16,190 nucleotides of DNA from Dunaliella salina (Eukaryota > Chlorophyta > Chlorophyceae > Chlamydomonadales > Dunaliellaceae): NCBI GenBank assembly GCA_002284615.2, contig MU069785.1:169409-185598 (forward strand), written 5' to 3'. The notes below the pieces were generated by a model, which was not told the origin of the DNA, searched no databases, and saw nothing but the letters and a program-made list of their open reading frames with translations. Shown here one piece after another: positions 1 to 7,282 of the stretch (the stretch's first letter is position 1; each line of letters begins with the position of its first letter). The position numbers were made by a program, and so were the translations under genes.

Positions 1-120
1 AAGGGTCCGGGCTTTCTTGAATATTTCTTCTGCAACTCGAGCATCTTTTTTTGTTTTGGTGACGTTTTGATGGCAGAAATGCCACCCTTGGGCAATCCCC
101 TTTTCGCTTGTGCTGGCTTT

Positions 121-243
121 GGTGATGGCTGAGGCCCTAGTGGGTGGTGGCTTTGGTGGGGCCTCGGCTGGTGATGGCTGAGGCCTTAGTGCTGGCTTTG
201 GTGATGGCTGAGGCCTAGTAGTATGGTGATGGCTGAGGCCCTA
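121..243. repeat. Minisatellite, GGTGATGGCTGAGGCC unit
   Basis: The unit GGTGATGGCTGAGGCC followed by CTAGTG-like bases occurs four times, starting near 121, 170, 200 and 225. GGCTTTGGTG spacers of unequal length separate the copies. No open frame runs convincingly through it, so I read it as a degenerate non-coding minisatellite. Confidence 0.8.
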
Positions 244-514
244 ATGTATCTTGACCTAGGAAGAGGGCTGGACAGGGTGGAACAAGCAGAGGCCATAAGT
301 TACATGAAGGGGCACAGCGCAGCATTCCGAGGGAGACTGGAGGAACACAGATTGTGTGTGTTTTAATCCTCGTTTCCTGAGGACCTTGCCACAGCATTCA
401 CGCCACACATGTGAACTCTTTCTGCGCGAAATTGTGTGATTGATGGGTTTAGAACCCTGCTGAGTGGAATCTCGAGGGGTGTGGCATGTGTGCATGCCCT
501 GCCTTGTACCTCCC
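244..514. other. No gene recognised
   Basis: This interval holds only short open frames without a recognisable motif. The part after about 440 may be a very diverged extension of the inverted repeat that starts at 515, but the similarity is too weak to claim. Confidence 0.5.
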
Positions 515-824
515 CTTGTGTACATGGGCCTGCTTTTGCAAAGGGTGATTAATCAAACTGTATGAATGGAGACATGGGTATTTATTCATGTGTTGCCGCA
601 TTTCCAGGTTGTGATGTTCTCATCCAATGAATTGCAGGCCTGACATGCATGTAGTCTTCTTACATGTCAAGTTTTTTTTTCCAGATCAATACGCTTGTCT
701 GTCCAAACAAGCAATTCTGGAGTGTGACAAAAAATGCTCAAGTCTCGGTCGTAAAATTTGATCTATTATTTCCTTATCATGCCCTGCTGCTTCGGCGGCA
801 TCGTGTGTGTGTGTGTGTGTGTGT

Positions 825-875
<51 letters not shown>

Positions 876-918
876 TGTGCTTGAGCTTGCCAATTGCGCA
901 ACTTCATGATGTGTAGGA
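515..918 (+). repeat. Dispersed repeat R, copy 1, with (GT)n core
   Basis: This segment matches the reverse complement of 14722-15197 in the same order of blocks. The blocks are CTTGTGTACATGGGCCTGC and TTTTGCAAAGGG; a block around TTGCCGCATTTCCAGGTTG; a T-run ending in CCAG; a block around AAGCAATTCTGG; ATGCCCTGCTGC; the (GT)n tract; and TTGAGCTTGCCAAT followed by TTCATGATGTG. Divergence is high between blocks. The T-run plus CCAG at 671-684 looks like a 3' splice site, so a duplicated gene segment with an intron is possible, but no protein is recognisable. It could equally be an old transposon. Confidence 0.65.
803..871. repeat. (GT)n microsatellite
   Basis: A nearly pure GT dinucleotide tract with one interruption (GTCTGT) near 829. 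It ends in a GCGCGTGTGC segment. Reading frames of alternating Val-Cys or His-Thr across it are artefacts. Confidence 0.95.
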
Positions 919-2081
919 GAGTTTAGGGGCAGTTCTTTGTTGTTTTGCCCGGAAGATTGCAAATTGCATGGGTTGAATCAAGTAACAACCCCTACAAAAA
1001 CAACACAAAACCTAGTTATCTCCGTTGCATGTGTTCAATTGTATTTGCATTCGTTCAGCCTATTATCATAAATTTCAAAGAGTGTAATAACTCCCAATCC
1101 TTTGGTTGCCGAGGATAAATGGAACGACTCATTAAGTAGAAAGTCAGTAGCTAGATGACCTAGTTGGATCCCGGGGGCAAGGCATGGCAGCTTGCATGGC
1201 ATGCAATCAACTGTGCACGCACGAACATGGCATGCACTGCTGCAGAGGGGTTCTGTTGTTGTCCAAGGCACTTCATATCACCATCACCAACGTCCTCTGT
1301 GTCAGGAACGACTCCCTTTTCCTCTTTTTCCAGTGATGTTTGCAATTTCCCTCACTCGTCAGGTACAGTGGGTGATGCGGATGGTCTCCGGACATGCACT
1401 CACGCACTTTCCAATTGTCCTCTCTTGCACGTTGCGAATACTTTCGGAATGAAACAGGTGCAGTTGTGAAAGCAATTGAAGCCTACCCTTGGCAGCAGCC
1501 TGTAAGCATATGAATGAAAGATCCAGTTCTGGCAGTCAGCGCTGATGATATCCATTTTGTTTGCATTACTAATGGATGTTTGGTGCTGGAAATTTTGGTG
1601 AGGTCCTCGCTGTTTGATGTGAGGTTTGGTGGGGAAGGTTTCAGAAGGGATATTTGTGTCTGTGCAGGACAGAGGACAAGGAATGCATGATGTGATGGCT
1701 GATGATGACATTGTCGTGTGGATGGTGGCAAAGGGAGATGTCAGTGGCAAAAGGAGGTTGCAAGCGGCTCGGATAGCGTAGGATGATAACTTTGGACGCC
1801 CATCAATTCCTTGAGCCACTGTGTGCCTGTGATGGATAATGCAGGAATCAGTACTGTTAGATGTTTGGACACTTGTTTTTTCTGAGCTACTCGTGCCATA
1901 TGTACATTCCCCCTGCATTTCTTAAATAATTAAGACAATTGTTACTTGCTCAGGTCTATTCAACTTCAAGAGAAGGCTGAGCAGCCAATTCGCCTGATCA
2001 AATCCTTTTTTCCCATTCTAAACGTGTAAACTTGGCCACAAGTTACCTGGGGAAGCATTCTGTGCTCATCTGTAACATATC
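919..2081. other. Intergenic DNA, no gene recognised
   Basis: The longest open frame here is 172 codons on the minus strand (1400-1918). It is rich in Ser and Thr, has no recognised domain, and overlaps other open frames of similar low quality. I see no transposon end, RNA gene or clear repeat in this stretch. Confidence 0.45.
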
Positions 2082-2094
2082 CGAGTCTGCCTGT
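2082..2094. repeat. Target-site duplication of A1, 3' side
   Basis: CGAGTCTGCCTGT matches CGAGCCTGCCTGT at 2847-2859 at 12 of 13 bases. The pair brackets element A1 exactly. On the element strand it directly follows the A1 tail. Confidence 0.8.
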
Positions 2095-2311
2095 TTTTTA
2101 TGTTGATTTGATTTATATGAGGGGCTCTTCAGCCAGATTGTTCGACTGATTGGCCTGTGACTGGTCCGCGCCAGCCAACATAATATCCATAAGCTCAGAA
2201 ATAAACAAATAAAGCTTGTTGTTGTGTTGCAAGAGGAAATCATGCACAGCCTATCCACTAACTTGCTGTAAATAGGGTTGTTCCATTGCAAAAACACCTG
2301 AGAAGCAGTTG

Positions 2312-2320
2312 AACAGGTAA
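2312..2320. repeat. Target-site duplication of C1, 3' side
   Basis: AACAGGTAA is repeated exactly at 2722-2730. Removing 2321-2730 restores A1 as GTTGAACAGGTAAGCATAC, which is identical to the uninterrupted A4 sequence on the other strand. Confidence 0.9.
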
Positions 2321-2721
2321 AGTAAGGTTACATCGCTATATCCGCCTCCGAGGGCAGCTGAGCGGAAACACAGACCTGGAACTAGTCTTCAAAAATGCGT
2401 ATAGCAATGTCGACTGTTGAGGAACATGCGCTCAAAGTACCACATAAAGCAAAGGTTCTCCAAGTAAGCATAAGTAAGCACTGACAAAATGGCACAAGAA
2501 GTCTCAACCTGAATGCTCATATGTTTGAATCGAAACTCCAGATATTCAGAGACCAAGTGCAAGGAAAGAAATGGTCAGATGCAGATTTGCATTATGTTTG
2601 ACAAACAGTTTCCTCGAAACTCCAAAACCTTATTGCATTGTTTTATGATATAAAAGGAACTGCAGCAACAGCCTGAGAGCACATGCTCATGGGAAGCTCC
2701 ACGTTTACTTGGATCTTAAGC
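2321..2721 (-). mobile_element. Retroelement family C, copy C1, inserted in A1
   Basis: A 401-base insertion in A1 with a perfect 9-base target-site duplication. On the minus strand it ends in CAGCTGCCCTCGGAGGCGG, then ATATAGCGATGTAACC and a TTACTT tail, matching the ends of C2 and C3. It shares a further block (TCTGTGTTTCCGCTCAG) with C3. No coding domain is recognisable and there is no tRNA-like head with A and B boxes. It is therefore either the 5'-truncated non-coding end of an unidentified LINE or a SINE-like element that borrows such an end. The duplication plus the short-repeat tail supports retrotransposition. Confidence 0.8.
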
Positions 2722-2730
2722 AACAGGTAA
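2722..2730. repeat. Target-site duplication of C1, 5' side
   Basis: AACAGGTAA, an exact copy of 2312-2320. It borders the 5' end of C1 on the element strand and continues directly into A1 coding sequence (GCATACTTTCTCC). Confidence 0.9.
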
Positions 2731-2846
2731 GCATACTTTCTCCTCAAATCACAAACAGCTGCGTTTCTGCACGTCAAAAGGGCATGGACTTCATCCTGAA
2801 TCTCATCGCTAGAGTGGCAATCACTCACGAGAGAGTTTCGAGAATT

Positions 2847-2859
2847 CGAGCCTGCCTGT
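2847..2859. repeat. Target-site duplication of A1, 5' side
   Basis: CGAGCCTGCCTGT, one mismatch from 2082-2094. It lies immediately before the first base of A1 on the element strand. Confidence 0.8.
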
Positions 2860-2930
2860 AAGTCGGCCACTCTCAAAAACATCTTTGAAAATGACTGTGG
2901 AAATGATGGGTGCGTCTTGGTGGATGGCTG

Positions 2931-2987
2931 TGAGCATGCTCATGTACAAGCCAAGTTAGGCCTAACTCAACACCTACAGGTGTTGAG
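2931..2987. repeat. Cluster of three perfect palindromes
   Basis: TGAGCATGCTCA (2931-2942) and AGTTAGGCCTAACT (2954-2967) are perfect palindromes. CTCAACACCT (2966-2975) pairs perfectly with AGGTGTTGAG (2978-2987) across a two-base loop, and its left arm overlaps the previous palindrome. The function is unknown. It could be a cruciform-prone site, a set of dimeric protein binding sites, or a decayed transposon end. Confidence 0.85.
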
Positions 2988-3073
2988 CAAGGCTATCCAC
3001 TGTTTCTTCTTTTGTTTTCTGCGTAAACGATGTGGACTGCTTGGCAGCTCAACATGCAAGGAGCAATAACAGG

Positions 3074-3230
3074 TGTTAGGGTTAGGGTTACAAGGAGTTG
3101 GCCTACAGCCTGAGGATCTGGCCGATCGGCTGCTGGTGAAACATTCTCAACCAGCATCAACATTTGAAACCAATGAAATCTGCACGAGTCTTGATTCACA
3201 AAAGCATCGACTTCTAGATCAGTCAAACAA
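3074..3230 (-). mobile_element. Possible diverged LINE 3' end, copy E, telomere-like tail
   Basis: On the minus strand an open frame contains a stretch around DAFVNQDSCRFHWFQ, then ADRPDPQAVG. By eye this aligns weakly with the A4 C-terminus around DFLLQHNNKLYLF, then DQSQADQSNN. It is followed by CCTTGTAACCCTAACCCTAAC. The layout, a C-terminal coding end directly followed by TGTAA and a short tandem tail, is that of families A and B. The tail unit happens to equal the TTAGGG telomere repeat. The identity is low, so this could be chance plus a small interstitial telomere repeat. Confidence 0.35.
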
Positions 3231-3476
3231 ACAGTGGAAACTCGCCAAAAAAGGAATAAAGTTAGTGTTTGGGAGCCGGGCGAAAATGTGAAATGGTCTG
3301 AAGAGGTCAACTAAAAGGTGTTTGCGCGCTCCAAGTAACGCATGTGCTGTACATCATGATGTATGACCTGTGCCTAATTGCAAACCGTCCTGATCAGCTT
3401 CAGCTTAGGCCGCGGAGAGTTTGCATGGGCATGCACAGAGGGAGGAATATATTACTTGCATGACATTTCTTTTTGA

Positions 3477-3515
3477 GACTGGTCTGGTTACAGGCATCTG
3501 TAATCAGACCAGAGT
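3477..3515. repeat. Imperfect hairpin preceding the C2 end
   Basis: GGTCTGGTTAC (3481-3491) pairs with GTAATCAGACC (3500-3510) with one G·T pair and an eight-base loop. Flanking GACT and AGAGTC extend it with a bulge. It lies directly before the conserved family C end, where a structured RNA recognised by the reverse transcriptase could sit. That role is a guess. Confidence 0.6.
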
Positions 3516-3549
3516 CAGCTGCCCTTGTAGGCGGATATAGCAATGTAAC
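3516..3549 (+). mobile_element. Retroelement family C, 3' end copy C2
   Basis: CAGCTGCCCTTGTAGGCGG followed by ATATAGCAATGTAACCT matches the terminal ~35 bases of C1 and C3, here on the plus strand. The tandem tail is reduced to ACCTGG. The 5' limit is undefined because the preceding sequence does not match the other two copies. I found no target-site duplication. Confidence 0.6.
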
Positions 3550-3757
3550 CTGGCACGACGTTTGACACAGTGTCACAGTCTGAAGTTGTGCACTCATGCA
3601 AATGGCATAAATGTGCCAGATTGGAATGATCGGTTACCACCGATCGGACATAGCGGGCGTAACTTTGACATGGAATTAAGAACAAGCGGACGCTCTTGTG
3701 ACCAGATAGAACGATTCCTGACAATTGGTTTAAGCGCACTCCGTTGAGACGATAATG

Positions 3758-3893
3758 GTTACAATGGTTACAATGTTTAGGGACCTTCAGCCAGAGCGTT
3801 CAGCTGATCAGTCTGTGACTGGTCTACGCCAGTAAAAAAAAAAAAAACTCAGAAATGTAATGGAAAAGCTTGTTGTCCCTCTAGGAAAGAAAA
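3758..3893 (-). mobile_element. LINE family B, 3' end copy B2
   Basis: The minus strand copies the final ~135 bases of the family B element seen at 10937-11077: GATTTTCTTTCC, then ACTGGCGTAGACCAGTCACAG, then CTCTGGCTGAAGGTCC, then AAACATTGTAACC twice. A run of about 14 bases of T (A on the plus strand, around 3834-3847) replaces a short coding piece. The frame is therefore not expected to function. Its 5' part is interrupted by C3, and the B sequence beyond C3 stops after about 17 bases where the A2 tail begins. Confidence 0.8.
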
Positions 3894-3906
3894 TCAAAGA
3901 CCAAGG
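3894..3906. repeat. Target-site duplication of C3, 3' side
   Basis: TCAAAGACCAAGG is repeated exactly at 4760-4772. On the element strand it reads CCTTGGTCTTTGA, which contains the same site that A3 duplicated at 10473-10483 and 10926-10936. Confidence 0.9.
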
Positions 3907-4194
3907 TAAGGTAAGGTAAGGTTACACGCTATATCCGCCTTCAAGGGCAGCTGAGTGGAAACATACCAACCCAGGCAAAAAAGGAAGCAGGGCTCGAAAT
4001 GCGAAAACAAAGTCCTGCTCTGGGTTCAGAAGAGTCATATGCTGGAAGAAGTATACACACGGTCACTCTGTCTGAACAGGCATGCAAAGTCAAGCACGAA
4101 GTCAACTAGGTTGCACTGACTGTTTGTACGAAGTGCACTCTTGTGGTACATGAACCACATATGATGATCAGAAAATAAGAGAGCTGCTTGACAC

Positions 4195-4650
4195 TAAAAG
4201 ATCTTTATTTAATTAATCTAGACAAAAGGTAATACTTATTAATAAAAGGTAATAAAAGGTAATAAAAAATAATAAAAGGTAATAAAAAATAATAAAAGGT
4301 AATAAAACTTAATAGAATCTAATAAAAGATAATAAAACTTAATAGAATCTAATAAAAGATAATAAAACTTAATAAAATCTAATAAAAGTGGACTCCCTTC
4401 ATTTTTACGTTTAGTTTATAGTTAATAAAAAATTTCAAATTTGTACGAAGCACAAATTCAATCTTTTAAGTTTTTTTCTATTTAATACATTAGAACTTGG
4501 TTCTTTAGAAATTTGTGTTTGAGTATAAGCATTTTTGAAACCCATAAATAAATTATGTTCGTACAAGCATAGATAATATGTACTAATAAGGTCATTTTGG
4601 TTATATTCTAACCAACGTAATGTCCAAGAGGCCATAACAAATACATTCAT
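4195..4650. other. AT-rich block, possibly organelle-derived
   Basis: Base composition changes sharply here to about three quarters A+T by eye, unlike the roughly balanced neighbours. The minus strand has a 71-codon open frame (4435-4650) with an Asn/Tyr/Lys-rich composition typical of AT-rich organelle genomes (motifs MASWTLRWLEY and NLFMGFKNAYT). I do not recognise the protein. TTTGTACGAAG occurs at 4123-4133 and 4440-4450. Its significance is unclear. A nuclear insert of plastid or mitochondrial DNA is the simplest reading. An AT-rich satellite is the alternative. Confidence 0.4.
4221..4389. repeat. Phased A-tract decamer array
   Basis: AATAAAANNT-type decamers are repeated in exact ten-base register, about fifteen in a row from 4241. 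The last part forms a higher-order unit of three decamers (AATAAAACTT, AATAGAATCT, AATAAAAGAT) at 4301-4330, 4331-4360 and, partly changed, 4361-4388. Ten-base spacing of A-tracts is known to give intrinsically bent DNA. Confidence 0.9.
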
Positions 4651-4759
4651 GATATGCTTCAGTTCTCAGCATCACTTCACAGATACGTTGCACTGCCTCA
4701 GGTCTGGAATATGCACAGATAACAGGCACACACAACGTTGCTTGAAGCTCTAATACTTG

Positions 4760-4772
4760 TCAAAGACCAAGG
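4760..4772. repeat. Target-site duplication of C3, 5' side
   Basis: TCAAAGACCAAGG, an exact copy of 3894-3906. It is followed by GCGCGG and then the reversed tail of A2. Confidence 0.9.
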
Positions 4773-4773
4773 G

Positions 4774-5483
4774 CGCGGTTTACAAGACTTACAAGATTTA
4801 CAATTGGAGACCTTCAACCAGGGTATTCTGCTGATCGGCCTGTGACTGGTCCTAGCCAGCCATCATTATGTCCATAAGCTCAGAAATAAATAAACGGATA
4901 AAGCTTGTTGTTGTGTTGCAAGGGGAAATCAGGTACGGCCTGGACACTAACTTGATGTAAATAAGGTTGCTCCGGCGAAAACTTAGCAGAGAAACAGTTG
5001 AACATGGAAGCATACTTTCTCCTCTAAGTACAGACATCTGTGTCTCTGCACACCAAAAGGGCATGAGCTTCATCCTGAATCTCCTCACAAGAGCAGCAGT
5101 CACACATGAGAGAATTCCGAGTATCCCAAGTTGCTGTCTCCACCAGTTTGTGAGCCCGAAGGCGGAAACGGCTGCCACTCCTGACAACATGTTGAGACAG
5201 ATCCGGATGCATGTGTCTTGGTAAGCGGGCAGGGGCACGCTCATTGTGATCAAGAGGCACTGCAAAATTAGGTTGATAAGCAGCCAGTTTGTTATAAGTT
5301 TCTTGCGGATTCACACCCTCGACATCTCTCCAAACTGCCTGCCCGAGGTCATCAGTGAACTCTTGAATTTGAATCGGGGCACCCTGCCACACAGCTTGCA
5401 CAAAGGAATCACAGCGCCGAAGACATTGGAAAGCACTTGTACATCACTCGCAAACTCCTTGCCTGCTTTGATATACTCAGATT
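4774..5483 (-). mobile_element. LINE family A, truncated and deleted copy A2
   Basis: The minus strand encodes pieces of the family A C-terminal half. A match to EYIKEGKEFASDLQV comes first, then a jump of more than 200 bases relative to A4, joined at a shared CAAGT, to the segment before QIQEFTDDL. After that the match is continuous through VEGVNPQETYNKLA, the zinc motif (CDCCSCEEIQDEAHALLVC) and the C-terminus. A small further length difference near 5430 shifts frame, and a TAG follows the zinc motif (CT then stop before RRKYA). The 3' tail is TTGTAA(A/G)TC repeated about three times (4780-4802). The 5' edge lies near 5483. I found no target-site duplication. The tail abuts the B2 site CCTTGGTCTTT. 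Confidence 0.8.
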
Positions 5484-7282
5484 TTGCCCTCTAGTGCCAC
5501 CCTCGCACGTGCTATTTTGGTGTTTCCTGGACAGTTACTGTCTCTCTGTGATCTTATACTTGACTGTCTCTCTCTGCCTCCCTTCGCCTCAGTCAGCAAT
5601 ACAGCAAGGCTCGGGTAATTGTCAGCCGTCCCAAATGCAACAGCAAGCCACCAAATTCCTGAATTCCAAGGAATACTTCAGTGTTGCCAGCCTGCGCCAC
5701 GTACACTGCAGCAGCAGCGGACGTATATTGGCATTGGCTTCATTTTCCAAATCAGGTTGCTACAAGGGTTAGTATCGAATGTGATTTTGTTGCGCAATCT
5801 GTGTCCAGTTTCTGCTGCCACGCATTAGTTGCATCGGCATTTTCAAATCCCTGTCTCTCAAGATTTGAGAGGATAGAATCTGCTGTGGATACGGAGAGGT
5901 TAGGTTTGTTCTGTTGTGCTTCAAACTTAAGCAAACACTCTTTAAATGTAGGCCATGTCTCCTGTATATCCTCTGATTTCCAGGAGGGCATCCAAGTGAC
6001 CCTCCTGAGTTCTTATTTAGTCTGCCGCTCTCTTCTAATTTTTTGGGCATCATCAAGGCTTGCACAGGTGCGACATGCCCATGTGTCAGTGTTATGTTGT
6101 TGTGGCTACATTGCTGGCTAACGCTGACGAGGAGGACCACTTGAGGGGGTGGACTTCTTTACATGTGTATTTGATGTTAATTAAAAGGACAACTCAAGAT
6201 CTCAGGCAAGGTTCACACCTTCTCACAAAGATACTGCTTCAACCAATTTAAGTTTATAACATTTTCCCCCCTCTCCTTTAATTGCGTCCTTGCAGACAAA
6301 CAAAGAAGTCCAAATGTGAAAACTGCAATGAAAACGAGGGAAGTCGCGCATGGGAAAGAAAATGATCCAAATTGTTTTTCTTCGTCCTTTAGCAAGTAGC
6401 ATCCACGCAAGTCTCAGCAAAGCCAAATCTGTGTCAAGCCTGTCCAAACAATTCTTAAAGAAATCGATCGCACTCTCTTTAGCAGAATGTACAATGGGAA
6501 TACTGCTCCTTCATGATCCCATTAATTGGTGCTGGACACCTACAGTGGATGATGAACACCTGCTCCTCAATTAACGCAAACGCAACATTCAATTAAGCAA
6601 ACAATTAATCAAACTTGGCGCCTCTTAATTTATATGTGTTGCTTTTTCACCTCAGGAGTTCCCTCAACCAGCAAGACCCTCTGCCACCAGTCCATGGGTC
6701 CAATGCACATAGGTTGTACTTCCATGTACGCAATGCACACCTTCACAGAACCAGCAATTCACAGCACCTGGATTCTGAACAGGATACTGCTACACAATGA
6801 GTGGGGTGTGCAGACCAGACAAAAAACGCATGCCAGCGGTTCCAACAAGTGCACGCCTGCAAAGATGAGCGTGTTATCACCTGCCAACGGATATATGCCA
6901 ACACTTTGGGCCTTACAGCTATCCGCCACTGCATAGTCCTTCCATGGATACGCGGAACACATCATCTCAGTCCAAATCCTACTTATGCCACCGCCCATAC
7001 AATAGCACAGCAATTGGATCTTGCACTCCCGCGCCAAATGCAGACCCATCATGAAAGGGGTCCCGGTCCTCACACAACAAACCACGCTCCACAAAACAGG
7101 GCTCTGGCGAGCGACAGGCGGCTTTCACTCTGAGTATAACACCAAAACAACATCTGGTCACTTTCACATGCTGCATCAAAAGCATCACCTCGAATGTCCA
7201 GCTGTGAAAAGAGATGAAAAGAAAAACTAAGCAGACAGAGAAACTCTCCCTACATCAATTAAGGAAAAGGAGACACATTGGC
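5484..7282. other. Intergenic DNA, no gene firmly supported
   Basis: Many overlapping open frames of 60-146 codons on both strands, with none clearly better than its shadows apart from the candidate at 5752-6091. No transposon end, RNA gene or long repeat is evident. A short hairpin GGCTC-AAAAAA-GAGCC lies at 7279-7294, at the 3' edge of D. Confidence 0.4.
5752..6091 (-). pseudogene. Possible degenerate coding fragment, function unknown
   Basis: A 79-codon open frame (5752-5991) begins MPSWKSEDIQETWPTFKECL and has a balanced, protein-like composition. Reading upstream in the same frame past one stop codon gives DTWACRTCASLDDAQK and RRERQTK, with a CxxC pair. This looks like an old coding segment with at least one nonsense change, perhaps from a transposon, but I recognise no domain. 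It could also be chance. Confidence 0.25.

Larger units (their letters stand above)
2095..2846 (-). mobile_element. LINE family A, truncated copy A1, split by C1
   Basis: On the minus strand this copies the last ~340 bases of family A. It encodes the zinc motif region (a QDEVHALLTC block), then LRRKYAYL, and after an interruption the C-terminal SELMDIMLAG-like region and the conserved 3' end CTGAAG...CC with a TAAATCAAATC tail. Compared with A4 it starts within the codons just before the zinc motif, so it is strongly 5'-truncated, as is usual for target-primed reverse transcription. The first Cys codon of the CCHC motif is Ser (LVSDCHSS against LVCDCCSS), so the motif is broken. Element C1 is inserted at 2321-2721. 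The 13-base duplication at 2082-2094 and 2847-2859 confirms that it is an insertion. Confidence 0.85.
3907..4759 (-). mobile_element. Retroelement family C, copy C3, with AT-rich interior
   Basis: An 853-base insertion in B2 with a perfect 13-base target-site duplication. Its minus-strand 3' end has TTTCCACTCAGCTGCCC, then GGCGGATATAGCGTGTAACC and the tail TTACC repeated three times, matching C1. The far half does not resemble C1. It includes a strongly AT-rich block (4195-4650) and an unidentified flank (4651-4759). Either the AT-rich block came in as part of the same insertion, for example by template switching, or it inserted later. Confidence 0.75.

Noticed and set aside
121..243. CRISPR-like array
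   Set aside because: Repeats are few, degenerate and unevenly spaced, and the context is eukaryotic.
664..962. Open frames with alternating Val-Cys or His-Thr
   Set aside because: They are translations of the (GT)n tract. The same artefact occurs at 14642-14957.
1400..1918. 172-codon minus-strand open frame as a host gene
   Set aside because: No domain, low-complexity Ser/Thr-rich composition, several overlapping alternatives, and no splice or expression evidence.
3834..3847. Poly(A) run in B2 as a retrotransposon tail
   Set aside because: It lies inside the B sequence, with B matching on both sides, so it is an internal replacement. The true tail is the CATTGTAAC repeat.
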